37,053 bases of DNA from Saccharothrix coeruleofusca (GTDB lineage: Bacteria > Actinomycetota > Actinomycetes > Mycobacteriales > Pseudonocardiaceae): NCBI RefSeq assembly GCF_014648515.1, contig NZ_BMRG01000011.1, positions 108,750-145,802 of the forward strand, read 5' to 3'. This document shows positions 1 to 6,580 of the stretch, in pieces. The translations under genes were made by a program, and so were the position numbers. Position 1 is the stretch's first letter; the number at the start of each line of letters is the position of its first letter. The notes below the pieces were generated by a model that saw nothing but the letters and a program-made list of their open reading frames with translations, was not told the DNA's origin and did not search any database.

Positions 1-498
1 CTGGCGGGTCGCGACGTGTTCGGCTTCTGCGGCGGCGCGGCGCTGCTGCGCACCGACCGGCTGGCCGAGGCGGGCGGCGTGCCCGCCGAGTTCTTCTGCT
101 ACTACGAGGACACCGACACCGCGTGGCGGCTGCGCCTGGCGGGCCACTCGGTGATCTCCGTCGGCCCGGCGCGGGTGCGGCACCGGCACGGCGCGAGCAC
201 GCACCCCGGTTCGCCGCTGTTCCACCGGTGGAACGAGCGCAACCGGCTGCTGATGCTGCTGCGCTGCGCGCCCTCGGCGGTGGCGCTGCGCGAGCTGGCC
301 CGGTTCGCGGTGATCACCGCGCTGCTGCCGGTCCGGCGCGGCGTCCCGGACGCGGCGAACTTCCGCGTCGGCCTGCGCCTGCGGGTGCTGGGCGAGGTGC
401 TGCTGCGGCTGCCCGCGGTGCTCTTCCAGCGCGCCCGGATCGGCAGGCGTGCGAAGGTGTCCCGCGCCGAGGTGTGGCGGAACTGGGCGGGGCGCTAG
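1..498 (+). CDS. Glycosyltransferase family 2, C-terminal part (5' end outside window)
   Basis: The frame is open from the first base, so the gene starts upstream; 165 codons are visible before TAG at 496-498. The visible part has the end of a GT-A fold: a GGAALLR segment, then FFCYYEDTDTAWRLRLAG, the acidic ED motif found late in the catalytic domain of rhamnosyltransferase/WbbL-like GT2 enzymes, then a basic C-terminal tail with one hydrophobic stretch (FAVITALLPV). These enzymes transfer a sugar from a nucleotide donor to a lipid-linked glycan at the inner membrane face. Two more glycosyltransferases follow on the same strand, and rmlB/rmlD lie nearby, so a role in a rhamnose-containing wall polymer is plausible. 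The family is clear; donor and acceptor are inferred. Confidence 0.85.
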   Translation: MAGRDVFGFCGGAALLRTDRLAEAGGVPAEFFCYYEDTDTAWRLRLAGHSVISVGPARVRHRHGASTHPGSPLFHRWNERNRLLMLLRCAPSAVALRELARFAVITALLPVRRGVPDAANFRVGLRLRVLGEVLLRLPAVLFQRARIGRRAKVSRAEVWRNWAGR

Positions 499-509
499 CG
501 CGCACGGTG

Positions 510-540
510 CGTTCGGGCATGGTGACTGACCGTTCGGGCA
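510..540. repeat. Direct repeat CGTTCGGGCA x2, possible regulatory site
   Basis: In the 140-bp gap between two glycosyltransferase genes the 10-mer CGTTCGGGCA occurs at 510-519 and again at 531-540. The copies are 21 bp apart, i.e. two helical turns, on the same face of the DNA. Such spacing fits a regulator binding site, but the regulator is unknown and chance repetition in GC-rich DNA is possible. Confidence 0.3.
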
Positions 541-638
541 GCCCGGCGGCGGGTGGTCCGGCGATCACCGGCTGCGAACTCGGAGGTGTTTGGCACCTTC
601 GCCGCCCACTGCGGAGCGTGATGAGGCAGGCTTAGGCC

Positions 639-3131
639 GTGGAGCCAGTCAGCCTGCCTGCCGTGTCCGTCGTCGTGGTCAACTACCGCGGCGCGGACGA
701 CACCACGACCTGCCTGCGCGCGCTGCTCGACGACCTGGACTACCCGTCCGAACTGCTCCAGGTCATCTGCGTGGACAACGCCTCCGGCGACGGCAGCGCC
801 GAGCGCGTCCGGGCGGCGGTGCCGCGCGCCGAGGTGGTCGAGGCCCCGGAGAACCTGGGCTTCGCGGGCGGCTGCAACCTGGGGGTGAAGCACGCGCGCG
901 GGGCGGTGCTGGCGTTCCTCAACAACGACGCCCGCCCGGATCGCGGCTGGCTGCGCGAAGCCGTGCGGGTGCTGCGCGAGGAGCCGACCGTGGGCGCGGT
1001 GGCCAGCAAGGTGCTGGACTGGGAGGGCCGCGAGATCGACTTCGTCGACGCCGGGCTGACCTGGTTCGGCATGGGCTACAAGCGGCACGCGGGCCAGGTC
1101 GACGACGGCCGCCACGACCAGCCGCGCGACGTGCTGTTCGGCACCGGGTCGGCGCTGGTGGTGCGGGCCTCGCTGTTCGCCGAGCTGGGCGGCTTCGACG
1201 AGCGCTTCTTCATGTTCTACGAGGACGTCGACCTCGGCTGGCGGATGAACCTGCGCGGCTGGCGCGTGCGGTACGAGCCGAAGTCGCTGACCTTCCACAA
1301 GCACCACGCCTCCATGTCCACTGTGGACAGCAGTCGCGAGCTGTTCCTGCTGGAGCGCAACGCGCTGGCCTCGCTGTACAAGAACTTCTCCGACGAGACG
1401 CTGGCCAAGGTGCTGCCCGCCGCGCTCGCCCTGGTGACCCGCCGGGCCACCGCGCGCGGGGACATCGACCCCAAGCAGCTGGAGATCACCCGCCGCCCCG
1501 CCGACCCGGCCCAGGACGCCGCGCCGGTGCCGGTGCCGCGCCAGGCGCTGGCCGGGTTCCTGGCCGTGGACCAGTTCGTGGAGATGCTGCCGTCGCTGGC
1601 GGAGTCGCGCAAGGTCGAGCAGGCCGCGCGCAGGCGCACCGACGCCGACCTGCTGCCGCTGATGCGCAAGGCGATGGAGCCCGCCTACCCGCTGCCCCGC
1701 TACCTGGCCGCGCACGACGTGCTGGTCGAGGTGTTCGGGCTGGAGGCCGCCTTCGGCAGGCCGCGCCGGGTGCTGGTGCTCACCGGCGACGCGATCTCCG
1801 ACCGGATGGCCGGGCCCGCGATCCGGGCGTGGCACATGGCCGACGTGCTCTCCGCCGAGCACGAGGTGCGGCTGGTCACCACCAACCCGCTGTGCTCGCC
1901 GCCGGAGGCGCCGTTCCCGATCGCCCAGGCGCGCTCGCGCGACCTGGGCGCGCACGTCGACTGGGCCGACGTGGTGGTGCTGCAGGGCCACGGGCTGGAG
2001 GAGACCGGCACGCTCAAGGACAAGGCGTCCACCAAGATCGTGGTCTGCGACATCTACGACCCGATGCACCTTGAGCTGCTGGAGCAGAGCAAGGACGACA
2101 CCGACGAGCAGCGCGAGAAGCACCTGGTGTCGGTCACCGCCGTGCTGAACAACCAGCTCGCCCGCGGCGACTTCTTCCTGTGCGCCTCCGAGCGGCAGCG
2201 GCACTTCTGGCTGGGCCACCTCACCGCGCTGGGCAGGCTGACCCCTGCCCTCTACGACAACGACCCCACCGTGCGCTCCCTGCTCGCGGTCGCACCCTTC
2301 GGCCTGCCCGGCAAGCCGCCGCAGCGCACCGGCCCCGGCCTGCGCGACGCGCTGGGCCTGGACGCCGACGACAAGGTCGTCCTGTGGGCGGGCGGCGTCT
2401 ACAGCTGGTTCGACCCGCTGACCCTCGTGCAGGCCGTGGACCGGCTGCGCGGCAAGCGGTCCGACGTCCGGCTGGTGTTCCTGGGCATGAAGCACCCCAA
2501 CCCGCACGTGCCGGACATGGGCATCGCGGGCCAGACCCGCGCGCTGGCCAAGCGGCTGGACCTGGTCGGCTCGCACGTGTTCTTCAACGAGTCCTGGGTG
2601 CCCTACCAGGACCGGCAGAACTGGCTGCTGGACGCGAACTGCGGCGTCACCACGCACTTCGAGCACGTCGAGACCACGTTCGCGTTCCGCACCAGGGTGC
2701 TGGACTACCTGTGGTCCGGCCTGCCGATCGTGACCACCGACGGCGACTCGTTCGCCGACCTGGTCTCCCGCGAGGGACTGGGCGTGGTGGTGCCCGCCGA
2801 GGACACCGACGCGCTGGCCGCCGCGTTGGAGAAGGTCCTCTACGACGAGGAGTTCGCCGCCGCCTGCGCCGAGCGCATCGCCGTGGTGCGGGAGCGCTTC
2901 ACCTGGGAGGTCGCGCTGGCCCCGCTGGTCGAGTTCTGCCGCAACCCGCGCCCGGCCGCCGACCGCCTGCCCGGCACGGCCCCGCTGGTGCCCAACCCGG
3001 TGCTGGGCACGCGCGAGAAGGTGCAGCGCGACATCAAGCTGATACGGGAGTACCTCGACGCGGGCGGACCGGGCGAGGTGGCGCGGCGCGCGACCGGCCG
3101 GGTGCTCAAGAAGCTGCGCGGCCATGGCTAA
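639..3131 (+). CDS. Two-domain glycosyltransferase (GT2 fused to GT4-like)
   Basis: This 830-aa protein carries two glycosyltransferase modules. Residues about 8-300 are a GT2 domain: VSVVVVNYRG start, VDNASGDGS, the metal-binding NND at 95-97, and FMFYEDVDLGWR near 190-201. Residues about 375-800 resemble a GT-B (GT4) enzyme, with a nucleotide-binding half around LWAGGVYSWFDPLTLV and an LDYLWSGLPIVTTDGDSF stretch. A middle linker (about 300-370) is charged. There is no signal peptide, so it should act in the cytoplasm on lipid-linked substrates and could add two successive sugars. GTG at 639 places the GT2 start correctly; no strong ribosome site is visible. The stop overlaps the next gene by 8 bp, so the two are translationally coupled. 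Confidence 0.88.
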   Translation: MEPVSLPAVSVVVVNYRGADDTTTCLRALLDDLDYPSELLQVICVDNASGDGSAERVRAAVPRAEVVEAPENLGFAGGCNLGVKHARGAVLAFLNNDARPDRGWLREAVRVLREEPTVGAVASKVLDWEGREIDFVDAGLTWFGMGYKRHAGQVDDGRHDQPRDVLFGTGSALVVRASLFAELGGFDERFFMFYEDVDLGWRMNLRGWRVRYEPKSLTFHKHHASMSTVDSSRELFLLERNALASLYKNFSDETLAKVLPAALALVTRRATARGDIDPKQLEITRRPADPAQDAAPVPVPRQALAGFLAVDQFVEMLPSLAESRKVEQAARRRTDADLLPLMRKAMEPAYPLPRYLAAHDVLVEVFGLEAAFGRPRRVLVLTGDAISDRMAGPAIRAWHMADVLSAEHEVRLVTTNPLCSPPEAPFPIAQARSRDLGAHVDWADVVVLQGHGLEETGTLKDKASTKIVVCDIYDPMHLELLEQSKDDTDEQREKHLVSVTAVLNNQLARGDFFLCASERQRHFWLGHLTALGRLTPALYDNDPTVRSLLAVAPFGLPGKPPQRTGPGLRDALGLDADDKVVLWAGGVYSWFDPLTLVQAVDRLRGKRSDVRLVFLGMKHPNPHVPDMGIAGQTRALAKRLDLVGSHVFFNESWVPYQDRQNWLLDANCGVTTHFEHVETTFAFRTRVLDYLWSGLPIVTTDGDSFADLVSREGLGVVVPAEDTDALAAALEKVLYDEEFAAACAERIAVVRERFTWEVALAPLVEFCRNPRPAADRLPGTAPLVPNPVLGTREKVQRDIKLIREYLDAGGPGEVARRATGRVLKKLRGHG

Positions 3132-4209
3132 AGCGCTCCGGGTGCTCATCGACGGCACACCCCTGCTCGGCGACCGCACCGGCATCGGCCGCTACACCGC
3201 GGCGCTGGCCGAGGAGCTGGCCTCGATGCAGGACGACGTGGACGTGCGCGCGGTCGCGTTCACCCTGCGCGGCTGGCGGGCGCTGCGGACCGTGCTGCCG
3301 CACGAGGTGGTGGCGCGCGGCCTGCCGGTGTCGGCGCGGCTGCTGCGGCAGTCCTGGCTGCGCTTCCCCTTCCCCCCGGTGGAGTTCCTGGCCGGGCCGA
3401 CCGACGTCATGCACGCCACCAACTTCGTGCTGCCGCCCACCCTGCGCGCGGGCGGCGTGACCACGATCCACGACCTGGCCTTCCTGGACGCGCCCAACGA
3501 GCTGCCGCCCTCCGACCGGCGGCTGCCGGAGCTGGTGCGCCAGTCCGCCCACCGCGCGGACGTGATCTGCACGCCCACGCGAGCCGTGGCGTCGGTGGTG
3601 GCCGAGCGGTTCGAGGTGTCGCCGGACAAGATCGCGGTGACCCCGCTGGGCGTCGACCCGGCGTGGTTCGCCGCGCGCCCGCCGTCCGTGCCGCTGCGGT
3701 CGCGGCTGGCGCTGCCCTCGGAGTACCTGCTGTTCGTCGGCGCGGGCGGGCCGCGCAAGGGCCTGCACACCCTGCTGGCCGCGCACGAGTCCCGGCCCGA
3801 GCTGCCGCCGCTGGTGCTGGCCGGACCCGGACCGTCCGGTGTGGACGAACGGGTGCGGCGGACCGGCTACCTCAACGACGTCGACCTGCGCAGCGTGGTG
3901 GCCGGGGCGACCGCGCTGGTACTGCCCTCGCGCGACGAGGGGTTCGGGCTGCCGGTGCTGGAAGCCTTGGCGTGCAACGTCCCCGTGGTCTGCTCGGACG
4001 TGCCCGCGCTGCGCGAGGTGGCGGGCGGGCACGCGGTGCACGTGCCGGTGGGTGACGTGGAGGCGCTGGCCCAGGCGTTGGTGGACACCGTGGAAGCGGA
4101 GCCCTCCCCGGCCGCCCAGGCGGCCCGGCGGGCGCACGCCTCGGAGTTCACCTGGCGGCGGACGGCGGAGAAGACGGTGGCGGCCTACCGGCGCGCGGCC
4201 GGGCAGTGA
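3124..4209 (+). CDS. Glycosyltransferase family 4
   Basis: A 361-aa GT-B glycosyltransferase of normal GT4 length. The N-terminal half begins LRVLIDGTPLLGDRTGIGRY, typical of GT4 mannosyl/rhamnosyl transferases. The C-terminal half has FVGAGGPRKGLHTLL and the retaining-enzyme EX7E signature in PSRDEGFGLPVLEALACN, which binds the nucleotide-sugar. No membrane segment is seen. ATG at 3124 lies inside the end of the previous gene (8-bp overlap), giving a three-gene glycosyltransferase run for a surface polysaccharide. A perfect GC hairpin starts 2 bp after the stop. Its 3' end overlaps the convergent small gene at 4185-4463 by 25 bp. Confidence 0.9.
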   Translation: MAKALRVLIDGTPLLGDRTGIGRYTAALAEELASMQDDVDVRAVAFTLRGWRALRTVLPHEVVARGLPVSARLLRQSWLRFPFPPVEFLAGPTDVMHATNFVLPPTLRAGGVTTIHDLAFLDAPNELPPSDRRLPELVRQSAHRADVICTPTRAVASVVAERFEVSPDKIAVTPLGVDPAWFAARPPSVPLRSRLALPSEYLLFVGAGGPRKGLHTLLAAHESRPELPPLVLAGPGPSGVDERVRRTGYLNDVDLRSVVAGATALVLPSRDEGFGLPVLEALACNVPVVCSDVPALREVAGGHAVHVPVGDVEALAQALVDTVEAEPSPAAQAARRAHASEFTWRRTAEKTVAAYRRAAGQ

Positions 4210-4463
4210 CACGCGCGGCGCGACACCGCGCCGCGCGCGATCCCGACCCAGCGGTCCCCCGTGTCCTGGCAGTCGGCGCAGTCGTAGCCGAAGGGGTCGA
4301 GGGCGTTCAGCTCGCGACGCACGGCGTCGAGCAGGTCGTGGGCGGCGTCCTCGGTGAAGCTGAGCCGGACTTCGCCGACTGACAGGAACACGGTCGCCGA
4401 CGCCTCGTCACCGCGCACCTCTACCGGCGTGCCGACCTCGACCCGGATCGCCTGAGCAGCCAT
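4185..4463 (-). CDS. Small hypothetical protein, partner of XRE/DUF397 pair
   Basis: A 92-aa protein of unknown function, divergent from the XRE regulator. The body is acidic (AIRVEVGTPVEVRGDEASA, then a helix AAHDLLDAVRRELNAL). The tail has four Cys (CADC and, later, CHC), which could form a zinc site. ATG at 4463 is preceded by GAGGAGGG at good spacing. Its last codons overlap the convergent glycosyltransferase end and contain the GC hairpin at 4212-4237. Small genes like this are often found beside XRE-DUF397 pairs in actinomycetes; the role here is unknown. Confidence 0.7.
   Translation of the reverse strand: MAAQAIRVEVGTPVEVRGDEASATVFLSVGEVRLSFTEDAAHDLLDAVRRELNALDPFGYDCADCQDTGDRWVGIARGAVSRRACHCPAARR
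4212..4237 (+). terminator. Perfect GC hairpin after glycosyltransferase operon
   Basis: CGCGCGGCGCG (4212-4222), loop ACAC, then CGCGCCGCGCG (4227-4237): an 11-bp perfect stem starting 2 bp after the stop at 4209. There is no T-run, as is common for actinomycete terminators. It lies inside the last codons of the opposite-strand gene, so it may stop transcription from one or both sides. Confidence 0.6.
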
Positions 4464-4498
4464 GACACCCTCCTCGATTGGGTGGAAAATGTTCCGCT

Positions 4499-4530
4499 AG
4501 CTTGGCCATGGCATTACGAATGGGCAAGCT
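4499..4530. promoter_or_regulatory. Dyad in divergent XRE promoter region (candidate operator)
   Basis: AGCTTGGCCAT (4499-4509) and ATGGGCAAGCT (4520-4530) form an inverted repeat with 10 of 11 positions matching and a 10-bp spacer. Two shorter dyads flank it: GGAA-aatg-TTCC near 4482 and GGAAC-aga-GTTCC at 4537-4549. All lie between the divergent small gene and the XRE gene, the expected place for an autoregulatory operator. Binding by the XRE protein is inferred. Confidence 0.5.
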
Positions 4531-4572
4531 GAGAAGGAACAGAGTTCCTAAAAGCACCCGATCGGGGACACC

Positions 4573-5430
4573 GTGACGCCCACCGCCAAGCAGCGCCGCC
4601 TCGCCCGCCGCCTCCGCCGGATGCGGCTCCAAGCCGGGAAGACCGTCGATGACGCGGCGAGCCAGATCGGTTGCAAACACCCGAAGATCAGCAAGATCGA
4701 AACCAACCTGCTGGGCGTCAAGCCCGACGAGGTCCAACTGCTCTGCCGGCTCTACGGCGCGAGCGACCACACCACGGAGAGCATGGTCACGCTGGCCCGC
4801 AACGCCAAGAAGCGCGGCTGGTACCAGAGCTACCACGGCGTGGCGAACCCGGAGAACATCGACTTCGTGGAGTTGGAAACCGACTCCGTCAGCGTGTCGA
4901 ACTTCGAGATCGATCTCATCCCAGGGCTGCTCCAAACCCAGGACTACGCCCGAGCGATCTTCCGCGCGGGCCTTCCAGGAGCTACCAACGACACCATTGA
5001 GCAGCGAGTCGAACTGCGCACCACCCGTCAGCAGCGGGTGCTCGACGGCGACCTTTCGGTGTGGGCGGTGGTCACTGAAGCAGCCCTCATCCGTCCGATG
5101 GGCGGCAGGGAAGTCCACCTTGCCCAGATCTCCCGGCTGACTGAACTCAGCGGCCTGCCCAATGTGCAATTCCAAGTCGTCCCGACCCGCGCGGGCAGCC
5201 ACATGGCGATGGGCGTGCCGTTCTCCTGCTTCCGCTTTGACGACGGATTCGGTGCGGTAGCCATCGACCACCTCACCGGCACCCTCTTTTTGGAGGAAGA
5301 CGCGGACGTTGAGCGGTATAGGCTGGCCTTCCAACACCTGTGCAGCGCCGCGCTGAGTCCGCAGGACTCGCTGGCCCTGCTACGCCAGCACGCCAACAAG
5401 GAGCGCAGCGAATGGCAAAGTCCGAGCTGA
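4573..5430 (+). CDS. XRE-family HTH regulator with DUF5753 domain
   Basis: A 285-aa protein with an N-terminal helix-turn-helix (residues about 8-62, with SQIGCKHPKISKIETN as the recognition part) and a C-terminal DUF5753 region from about residue 90. The latter is marked by IDLIPGLLQTQDYARAIFRAG and FQVVPTRAGSHMAMGVPFSCFRF. This is the standard actinomycete XRE-DUF5753 build, usually paired with a DUF397 protein and linked in Streptomyces to development and antibiotic control. GTG at 4573 is taken as start. The downstream DUF397 gene begins inside its 3' end, so the two are co-expressed. Codon use is somewhat less GC-biased than the glycosyltransferases (e.g. TTG, CAA, GTA codons), consistent with an accessory gene. 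Confidence 0.92.
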   Translation: MTPTAKQRRLARRLRRMRLQAGKTVDDAASQIGCKHPKISKIETNLLGVKPDEVQLLCRLYGASDHTTESMVTLARNAKKRGWYQSYHGVANPENIDFVELETDSVSVSNFEIDLIPGLLQTQDYARAIFRAGLPGATNDTIEQRVELRTTRQQRVLDGDLSVWAVVTEAALIRPMGGREVHLAQISRLTELSGLPNVQFQVVPTRAGSHMAMGVPFSCFRFDDGFGAVAIDHLTGTLFLEEDADVERYRLAFQHLCSAALSPQDSLALLRQHANKERSEWQSPS

Positions 5431-5648
5431 TCTTCGGAATCTGGCACACGTCCAGCTACAGCGGCGCTAACTCCAACTGCGTCGAAGTCGCCTGGAACAA
5501 GTCCAGCCACAGCGGCGGCAACTCCAACTGCGTCGAAGTCGCTCACGGGGCCGCCATGGTGGGCGTTCGGGACAGCAAGAAGCCTGGGGCGGGTGTGGTC
5601 ACCGTCTCCAGGGGTGCTTGGGCGGCCTTCCTGGCGGCCCTGCGGTAG
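5412..5648 (+). CDS. DUF397 protein with internally duplicated motif
   Basis: A 78-aa DUF397 protein, the usual small partner encoded after XRE-DUF5753 regulators. The family motif (W-x-K-S-S-x-S-G-G-N-x-N-C-V-E-V-A) appears twice in tandem, at residues 11-27 and 28-44. The family's C-terminal part follows once (VGVRDSKKPGAGVVTVS, then AWAAFLAAL). Most relatives have one copy. ATG at 5412 is chosen because it begins just before the DUF397 motif; an upstream in-frame start at 5340 would lie entirely inside the XRE gene. The start overlaps the XRE stop by 19 bp. Molecular function of the family is not settled. Confidence 0.88.
   Translation: MAKSELIFGIWHTSSYSGANSNCVEVAWNKSSHSGGNSNCVEVAHGAAMVGVRDSKKPGAGVVTVSRGAWAAFLAALR
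5442..5543 (+). repeat. In-frame 51-bp tandem duplication inside DUF397 gene
   Basis: Units 5442-5492 and 5493-5543 are 51 bp each and match at 45 of 51 bases by eye. They encode 17-residue units that both start with Trp and end NSNCVEVA. Exact codon phase and high identity, with several silent or conservative changes, suggest a fairly recent duplication kept under selection. Confidence 0.9.
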
Positions 5649-6002
5649 GTCAGCGGTCTGAGCGCTCGGCTCGTGGTGTCCGAGCGCTCAGTTCGTGGTG
5701 CCTGGGCGTTGAATTCAGGCGTTCTGGGGGTTCGACTCGCGGTATTTGGAGGTTCGACTCGCGGGGGTGGCGAGGACGGACCACGAGACCTGCCGTGATC
5801 GGGTCACGGCGACAGCGCAGCGCAGGAACCGCTGCCGCTCCTCGGAGCGGGCGGTCGCTTCGGGAGTACCCAACTTCTCGGGCATGAAGCACAGAATCCT
5901 CCGCTGGATGCATGGTCACCAGTGCATTTGCACCCTTCCACTCCAACGGAGCAACGCGGGCCCGACGCGGGCACCCGGCGTGGTCGCTGCCATCATGCGG
6001 GC
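5649..6002. other. 354-bp intergenic stretch between DUF397 and Imm1-like genes
   Basis: No convincing gene is seen. The left third holds the 22-bp tandem array (5657-5766). Further right there is an imperfect dyad, ATGCATGGTCACCAGTGCAT (5908-5927), which could be a protein binding site ahead of the Imm1-like gene. Base composition is less GC-rich than the neighbours, with EcoRI-like GAATTC and TTCGACTC words. Confidence 0.6.
5657..5766 (+). repeat. Five-unit degenerate 22-bp tandem repeat
   Basis: Five consecutive 22-bp units start at 5657, 5679, 5701, 5723 and 5745. Units 1 and 2 share GAGCGCTC..TTCGTGGTG-type sequence (tctgagcgctcggctcgtgg / tccgagcgctcagttcgtgg). Units 4 and 5 share GGTTCGACTCGCGG. 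Unit 3 is intermediate, with GTTGAATTCAGGCGT. Unit length is exact while sequence drifts, so it is a genuine old tandem array. It is non-coding on present evidence. Confidence 0.75.
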
Positions 6003-6443
6003 ATGAGCTTCACCGCCGTGTGGCCGATCCGCGACGCCAGTGGCGCCGAGTCCGCCGACGAGATGACCGTCCAGGCTCCCGAGGACGTCGACACCCTCCT
6101 GACCAGGCTCAACGAGCCCGGCGCTGGTCCGGCGGTGATCGAGCACCAGGACCGTCCGCTGCTCGACGACACCGAGGGCCTGCTCGGCGAGCCCGGTCGG
6201 ACCAAGATCCCCGACCACGACGTGGCCGTGGCGGTGCACGCGGGCTACGGCTACCTCACCTACGCCGACCCCGATCATGACTACGCAACGTTGCAAGGTG
6301 AGGCCGCCTCTCCCGAGTACCGCTCGGACTACGTCGACTACCCGGCGGGCTCGGGCGCCCCGCCGCGGGTGCTCGCCGAGGCCCTGAAGGAGTTCCTGAC
6401 CACCGCCCAGCGCCCCACCCACGTCCCCTGGCACACCACCTGA
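6003..6443 (+). CDS. Imm1-family immunity protein (orphan)
   Basis: A 146-aa acidic soluble protein that resembles actinobacterial Imm1 immunity proteins. These have a β-rich core (VAVAVHAGYGYLTYADPDHD here), a Y-x-DYVDYPAGS stretch, and the ending PPRVLAEALKEFLTTAQRPT followed by VPWH. Imm1 proteins neutralise polymorphic toxin domains such as deaminases in the cytoplasm. No toxin gene is adjacent, so it may be a leftover or protect against toxins of neighbouring strains. ATG at 6003 is chosen because the conserved sequence starts there; an upstream in-frame ATG (5922) adds only low-complexity sequence. The stop TGA (6441-6443) abuts the left arm of the nested repeat element. Family call is from remembered motifs. 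Confidence 0.75.
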   Translation: MSFTAVWPIRDASGAESADEMTVQAPEDVDTLLTRLNEPGAGPAVIEHQDRPLLDDTEGLLGEPGRTKIPDHDVAVAVHAGYGYLTYADPDHDYATLQGEAASPEYRSDYVDYPAGSGAPPRVLAEALKEFLTTAQRPTHVPWHTT

Positions 6444-6580
6444 CGCCTGCAAGTACTACCCGTACAGCGTTTTCGAGCACTTAACTACTACCCGTGTCGG
6501 CCCGCCGCGGCGGCGGCCCGCGTGCGCCGGGTAGTAGTCAACGGCCCTCACGGGCGGACCGGGTAGTACTTGCCGACGCC
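6442..6580. repeat. Nested inverted-repeat element, copy 1 (full)
   Basis: Four arms in order A-B-B'-A'. A is gacgcctgcaagtactaccc+g (6442-6462), B ends TTAACTACTACCCG (6474-6494), B' begins CGGGTAGTAGTCAACGGCCC (6528-6549) and A' is CCGGGTAGTACTTGCCGACG plus CC (6559-6580). A pairs with A' and B with B'. The centre (6495-6527) is a GC palindrome around GCCGCCGCGGCGGC. It fills the whole space between the Imm1-like stop and the aminotransferase stop (6580-6582). Two related copies are at 16256-16308 and 26069-26188. A role as bidirectional terminator or mobile repeat is inferred. Confidence 0.85.

Noticed and set aside
495-3185. 896-codon open frame on the minus strand
   Set aside because: It is the antisense shadow of the GT2-GT4 gene; its translation is low-complexity His/Val/Arg/Gln sequence with no recognisable domain, as expected from GC-rich codon bias.
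5657-5766. 22-bp array as a CRISPR
   Set aside because: Units are directly adjacent with no spacers, and repeats are degenerate; no cas genes are present.
5908-5927. ATGCATGGTCACCAGTGCAT as an attachment site or operator
   Set aside because: Pairing is imperfect with an offset in the centre, and no integrase or duplicate copy is seen; noted only as a weak dyad.
5650-5946. 98-codon minus-strand frame over the 22-bp array
   Set aside because: It begins and ends in repeat-derived sequence, has no good ribosome site and no recognisable motif.
5922-6002. Longer N-terminus for the Imm1-like protein
   Set aside because: The extra 27 residues are low complexity and the conserved part starts at the ATG at 6003.
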